A DNA stretch of 64,000 bases from Flagellimonas algicola. Lineage in GTDB: Bacteria > Bacteroidota > Bacteroidia > Flavobacteriales > Flavobacteriaceae. Both the position numbers and the translations under genes were made by a program. The notes under the pieces are model-generated. The model was not told the DNA's origin. It ran no database searches and saw only the letters and a list, made by a program, of their open reading frames with translations. This document shows, one piece after another, positions 61,006-64,000 of this stretch (position 1 is the stretch's first letter; each line of letters opens with the position of its first letter). The stretch spans positions 186,001-250,000 of the forward strand of contig NZ_VCNI01000003.1 in the NCBI RefSeq assembly GCF_005937185.1, given 5' to 3'.

Positions 61006-62151
61006 ATGGCACTAAGACAGCAGGCATATTTATCCCTTGGGAGCAATTTGGGCGAACGCGCACTAAACTTGCAAAAGGCCGTGTTGGAAATTGCCAAGGA
61101 AGTAGGGGATGTTACTGCTGTTTCCGCAGTTTATGAAAATGCTGCCGTGGGATTTGAAGGAGGCGATTTCCTCAATGCGTGTATTGGTGTCCAAACCGAA
61201 CTTTCCCCCTCCCAATTGCTCCAACAACTTTTGCAGTTGGAAATAGATTTTGGGCGGGAGAGAAAAAGTCAAATGGGATACCAATCCCGTACTTTGGATA
61301 TCGACATCTTGTTATACGGTACAGAGATTGTTGAAGACACCACTTTAAGCATCCCGCATCCAAGTATGCCGGAACGTAATTTTGTGTTGAAACCCCTAGC
61401 TGATATTGCTCCCCAGTTCTATCATCCTGTTTTAAACAAGGATATTCGTAATCTGCTGCAGGAATGTAAGGACCGTAATCAACTTGAAAAAACCAAGCAT
61501 AAACTCTATAATAGCCGCTTGGATTTATTTTCGCAATTGCAATTCATAGCTATTGAGGGGAATATTGGAGCGGGAAAGACCACGCTTTGCAAAATGATTG
61601 CGGAAGAATTCAATGCCAAACTGGTTTTGGAACGTTTTGCCGACAACCCCTTTTTACCAAAATTTTATAAGGACCAGGCCCGATATGCCTTCCCTTTGGA
61701 AATGTCCTTTTTGGCAGACCGCTACCAGCAGTTTACGGATGACACTTCCCAATTTGATCTCTTTAAAAGTTTTATGGTCAGTGATTATGATATTTTCAAA
61801 TCGCTGATTTTTGCCAAGATTACCTTGCAAGCAGAGGAATTTAAGTTATACCGTAAGGTTTTTAACTTCATGTACCGCGAGGTCAAAAAACCAGATATTT
61901 ATCTATATCTCTACCAAAATACAGAGCGATTATTGTCCAATATCAAAAAAAGAGGGAGGGATTACGAGCAAAGTATACCTCCGGATTATCTCGCTAAAAT
62001 AAACCAAGGGTATCTGGATTTTATAAAGGGGCACCCAGATCAAAATAGTATGATTCTGGATATGAGTGATTTGGATTTTGTAAACGATTCTTCGGATTAC
62101 CAGAAGGTTTTGCAAGTCCTTGAGAACCAGATTTTAAGCTCTAATTTTTAG
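61006..62151 (+). CDS. FolK-deoxynucleoside kinase fusion
   Basis: From the ATG at 61006 (MALRQQAYLSLGSNLGERAL) the protein has 381 residues. The upstream ATG at 60868 lies inside divergent sppA. Residues 1-160 are 6-hydroxymethyl-7,8-dihydropterin pyrophosphokinase (FolK): SLGSNLGERALNLQKA, YENAAVGFEGGDFLNACIGV, RKSQMGYQSRTLDIDILLYG and PHPSMPERNFVLKPL. Residues 175-381 are a deoxynucleoside kinase with P-loop EGNIGAGKTTL, the ERFADNPFLPKFY motif and the lid segment IKKRGRDYEQSIPPDYL. The fusion is known in Bacteroidota and joins folate synthesis to dNTP salvage. It ends at the terminator at 62244-62268. Confidence 0.93.
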   Translation: MALRQQAYLSLGSNLGERALNLQKAVLEIAKEVGDVTAVSAVYENAAVGFEGGDFLNACIGVQTELSPSQLLQQLLQLEIDFGRERKSQMGYQSRTLDIDILLYGTEIVEDTTLSIPHPSMPERNFVLKPLADIAPQFYHPVLNKDIRNLLQECKDRNQLEKTKHKLYNSRLDLFSQLQFIAIEGNIGAGKTTLCKMIAEEFNAKLVLERFADNPFLPKFYKDQARYAFPLEMSFLADRYQQFTDDTSQFDLFKSFMVSDYDIFKSLIFAKITLQAEEFKLYRKVFNFMYREVKKPDIYLYLYQNTERLLSNIKKRGRDYEQSIPPDYLAKINQGYLDFIKGHPDQNSMILDMSDLDFVNDSSDYQKVLQVLENQILSSNF

Positions 62152-62243
62152 GAGAATTTTTGTAAAATGTTTGCATATAACGAATGGTTTTATTTTATTA
62201 GACCTCTCTAACCGAGAAACTAACTAACTCAAACTATATGTTT
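62152..62243 (+). other. Unexplained intergenic stretch with a 14-codon mini-ORF before a terminator
   Basis: After the fusion gene stops there is a stretch containing a mini-ORF from ATG 62167 (MFAYNEWFYFIRPL, stop at 62209-62211) and a repeated ACTAACT, before the hairpin at 62244. It may be a 3' UTR or a small RNA with its own terminator; a convincing promoter is not seen. Confidence 0.25.
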
Positions 62244-62268
62244 AGCCCTGATTTTTCAGGGCTTTTTT
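62244..62268 (+). terminator. Terminator after the FolK-dNK gene
   Basis: AGCCCTGA (62244-62251) pairs with TCAGGGCT (62256-62263) around TTTT, followed by Ts to 62268. It overlaps the 3' end of the convergent methyltransferase gene. Confidence 0.85.
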
Positions 62269-62807
62269 GTTTTTTGGGCATTCATTTTGTTCCACACATC
62301 CCACACTACTACCCCAGCGCTAACGGAAATGTTCAAGGAATGCTTGGTCCCAAATTGTGGAATCTCCAAAACAGCATCACATGCCGAAACCACCTCTTGG
62401 GAAACTCCTTTGACCTCGTGTCCAAAAATTAAGGCTAAAGGCGCATCTTGCAGAGGTGCAAAGTCATTCAACAGTATGGCATCTTCCACTTGCTCCACAG
62501 CTATGGTCTTAACTCCTAAAACCTTGAGTTCCTCAACCAATTCCAAGGTTTCCTTTCGGTATTCCCATGCCACACTCTCGGTGGCTCCCAGAGCCGTCTT
62601 TCGGATGTCTTTATGCGGCGGGGTTGCTGTAATTCCACACAAATAGATTTTTTGTACCAAAAAGGCATCTGCCGTCCTGAAGACGGAACCAATATTGTTC
62701 AGACTGCGGATGTTGTCCAGAATAAGTATGATCGGGGATTTTTCAGCAGATTTAAATCCATCGAGGTCCAATCTGTCCAGTTCCCGGTTTTCCAATTTCC
62801 GACTCAT
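62256..62807 (-). CDS. SPOUT-family (TrmH/SpoU-like) RNA methyltransferase
   Basis: From the ATG at 62807 (MSRKLENRELDRLDLDGF) the protein has 183 residues; an ATG at 62816 adds three. SPOUT motifs are clear: motif 1 ILDNIRSLNNIGSVFRTADA, motif 2 APLALIFGHEVKGVS and motif 3 IPQFGTKHSLNISVSAGVVV, the trefoil knot that binds SAM. It has no N-terminal RNA-binding extension. The target is tRNA or rRNA 2'-O-ribose, but not determined. It is divergent from mutS. Confidence 0.92.
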   Translation of the reverse strand: MSRKLENRELDRLDLDGFKSAEKSPIILILDNIRSLNNIGSVFRTADAFLVQKIYLCGITATPPHKDIRKTALGATESVAWEYRKETLELVEELKVLGVKTIAVEQVEDAILLNDFAPLQDAPLALIFGHEVKGVSQEVVSACDAVLEIPQFGTKHSLNISVSAGVVVWDVWNKMNAQKTKKP

Positions 62808-62911
62808 ATTTTTCAACTATTGTGGCAAAAATATCAACAATTATTTTGGGGAATGCCTGAAAAAGCTACATTCGTTTCAACCTCTTCATTTTTAACCAAA
62901 ATAACAGCGCT

Positions 62912-64000
62912 TTGGCAGCTTCTTCAAAATCGAAAAAGGTAACTCCTTTAATGCAGCAGTACAATACCATCAAGACCAAACATCCTGATGCGTTGTTGCT
63001 TTTTAGGGTAGGTGACTTTTACGAGACTTTCGGGGAGGACGCGATTAAGGCTTCCAAAATTTTGGGCATTATCCTTACCCATAGGAATAATGGGGGGGAT
63101 AAAACCGAATTGGCCGGTTTCCCACATCATTCCTTAAATACCTATTTGCCCAAACTGGTAAAGGCGGGACAGCGTGTTGCCATTTGTGATCAGCTGGAGG
63201 ATCCCAAAATGACGAAGAGCATTGTAAAGCGGGGAGTCACCGAATTGGTTACACCCGGGGTGGCCCTCAACGACGATATTCTATCCGCTAAAAACAATAA
63301 TTTTCTTTGTGCGGTTCACTTTGGAAGGCAAAAACTTGGGGTATCTTTCTTGGATATTTCCACAGGCGAATTTTTAACTTCCGAGGGTTCTGCAGAGCAA
63401 GTGGACAAACTCTTGCAAAACTTTTCCCCAAATGAGGTATTGGTTTCAAAAAATCACAAAAAGGATTTTTTGGAGCTATTTGGCAGCCAATTGCACAGTT
63501 TTTTTCTGGAAGATTGGATTTTTCAGGACGACTATGCCCTAGAGAGCCTCAACTCCCATTTTAAGACCAAAACCCTTCAAGGATTTGGTATTGATCATTT
63601 GGCCCATGGAATTGTGGCTTCAGGGGCAGTACTCCATTATTTGTCCGAAACCCAGCACAAGCAACTTCAACATATCAACAAAATCCATCGCATAGCGGAA
63701 GAGGAATACGTTTGGATGGATCGCTTTACCATTCGCAATCTGGAACTTTATCATTCCACCAACCTGAATGCTGTAACACTGCTGGACATCATTGACAAAA
63801 CCCTTTCGCCCATGGGTGGACGGCTATTGAAAAGGTGGTTGGCGCTTCCCCTAAAAAATCAGGATAAAATCCAACGAAGGCATCAGGTGGTTTCCCATCT
63901 GAAAGCGGAGGAACCCCAATTGGAAAAGCTGCAGCATTGGATCAAGCAAATGGGAGATTTGGAACGCTTAATTTCTAAATTGGCCACAGGAAAAATCAAC
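62912..64000 (+). CDS. mutS: DNA mismatch repair protein MutS, C-terminus outside window
   Basis: The first 363 residues of MutS run to the window edge. The mismatch-recognition domain has LMQQYNTIKTKHPDALLLFR and VGDFYETFGEDAIKASKILG, where the F-Y-E wedge (Phe and Glu) contacts the mismatched base. GGDKTELAGFPHHSLNTYLP and VAICDQLEDPKMTKSIVKRG follow, then the connector domain and the start of the lever domain (LNAVTLLDIIDKTLSPMGGR). The start is chosen as TTG at 62912, giving MAASSKSKKVTPLMQQYN. The first ATG in frame (62951) would cut off the KKVTPL segment normally present in relatives, and a stop codon at 62858 bounds the frame. Confidence 0.9.
   Translation, partial: MAASSKSKKVTPLMQQYNTIKTKHPDALLLFRVGDFYETFGEDAIKASKILGIILTHRNNGGDKTELAGFPHHSLNTYLPKLVKAGQRVAICDQLEDPKMTKSIVKRGVTELVTPGVALNDDILSAKNNNFLCAVHFGRQKLGVSFLDISTGEFLTSEGSAEQVDKLLQNFSPNEVLVSKNHKKDFLELFGSQLHSFFLEDWIFQDDYALESLNSHFKTKTLQGFGIDHLAHGIVASGAVLHYLSETQHKQLQHINKIHRIAEEEYVWMDRFTIRNLELYHSTNLNAVTLLDIIDKTLSPMGGRLLKRWLALPLKNQDKIQRRHQVVSHLKAEEPQLEKLQHWIKQMGDLERLISKLATGKIN

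Noticed and set aside
1-64000. tRNA, rRNA or known riboswitches
   Set aside because: Reading the intergenic regions on both strands showed no cloverleaf-like sequence with tRNA box motifs and no rRNA-like sequence; a dedicated RNA search could still find something small.

Overview
The window is a piece of a chromosome from a marine member of the Flavobacteriaceae (Bacteroidota), probably in or near Muricauda/Allomuricauda. That placement is inferred from gene content and order and was not tested by any search. The supporting signs are: DUF5686 and DUF6089 envelope proteins; two Skp/OmpH genes behind bamA; a folK-deoxynucleoside kinase fusion; a separate pdhB; flavobacterial-type -7 boxes (TAnnTTTG) before several genes; and almost no Shine-Dalgarno sequences. 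Coding density is high and no gene-free stretch exceeds about 300 bases. I found no rRNA, tRNA, CRISPR array, transposase or prophage.

Layout. 1-9.7 kb holds central metabolism and transport: a partial DUF5686 protein, pdhB, etfBA, a bifunctional nuclease, a nucleoside transporter, a small four-helix bundle gene flanked by inverted repeats, thyA and an exported sulfatase. 9.8-15.4 kb is a run of small orphan genes (lipoproteins, exported and membrane proteins, a DMP19-like protein, a DUF6794-like protein), parts of which are AT-rich, interrupted by an isochorismatase-family hydrolase. 15.5-18.3 kb is GC-richer: a Crp/Fnr regulator, then an unknown membrane-anchored protein, a sterol-desaturase-family enzyme and a VOC protein, with an FNR-like dyad placed as an activator site in front of that unit. 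18.4-27 kb is mixed accessory content: a second DMP19-like protein, a DinB-like protein, an AraC regulator, a putative exported HExxH peptidase, a TlpA-like lipoprotein, a phytanoyl-CoA dioxygenase-like enzyme, a higBA toxin-antitoxin pair, an ApbE-like flavin transferase and a Tat-exported Gfo/Idh/MocA oxidoreductase.

27-28.8 kb encodes a lipoprotein made of five 110-residue repeats in exact register, divergent from an OmpR-type two-component system. 31.2-33.7 kb is an ergothioneine cassette (egtB, egtD, DUF427 protein) closed by a strong terminator. 33.8-45.9 kb contains a CBM48-like protein, an aminotransferase, folA, murI, and the envelope operon CBS protein-nadK-DUF6089-uppS-bamA-ompH-ompH, then pdxJ with an esterase. 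46-51.5 kb has an SGNH lipoprotein, a holin-like membrane protein, tig, clpP and clpX (protein folding and quality control). 51.5-64 kb has a small hydrolase, a GH3 protein divergent from a DUF2797 zinc protein, an exonuclease/phosphatase-family protein, the sppA-yhhQ-asmA group, the folK-dNK fusion, a SPOUT RNA methyltransferase and the start of mutS.

The observations I consider most worth following are regulatory and architectural: (a) a shared TTATGCATGCATAA palindrome before etfB and before the SGNH lipoprotein, suggesting a common regulator; (b) the Crp/Fnr gene with an FNR-like dyad about 40 bp from the inferred start of the neighbouring operon; (c) the 5 x 110-residue repeat lipoprotein beside a two-component system; (d) a perfect 22-bp LacI-like palindrome at 52141-52162 with no obvious sugar genes nearby. 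None of these is a demonstrated new system.
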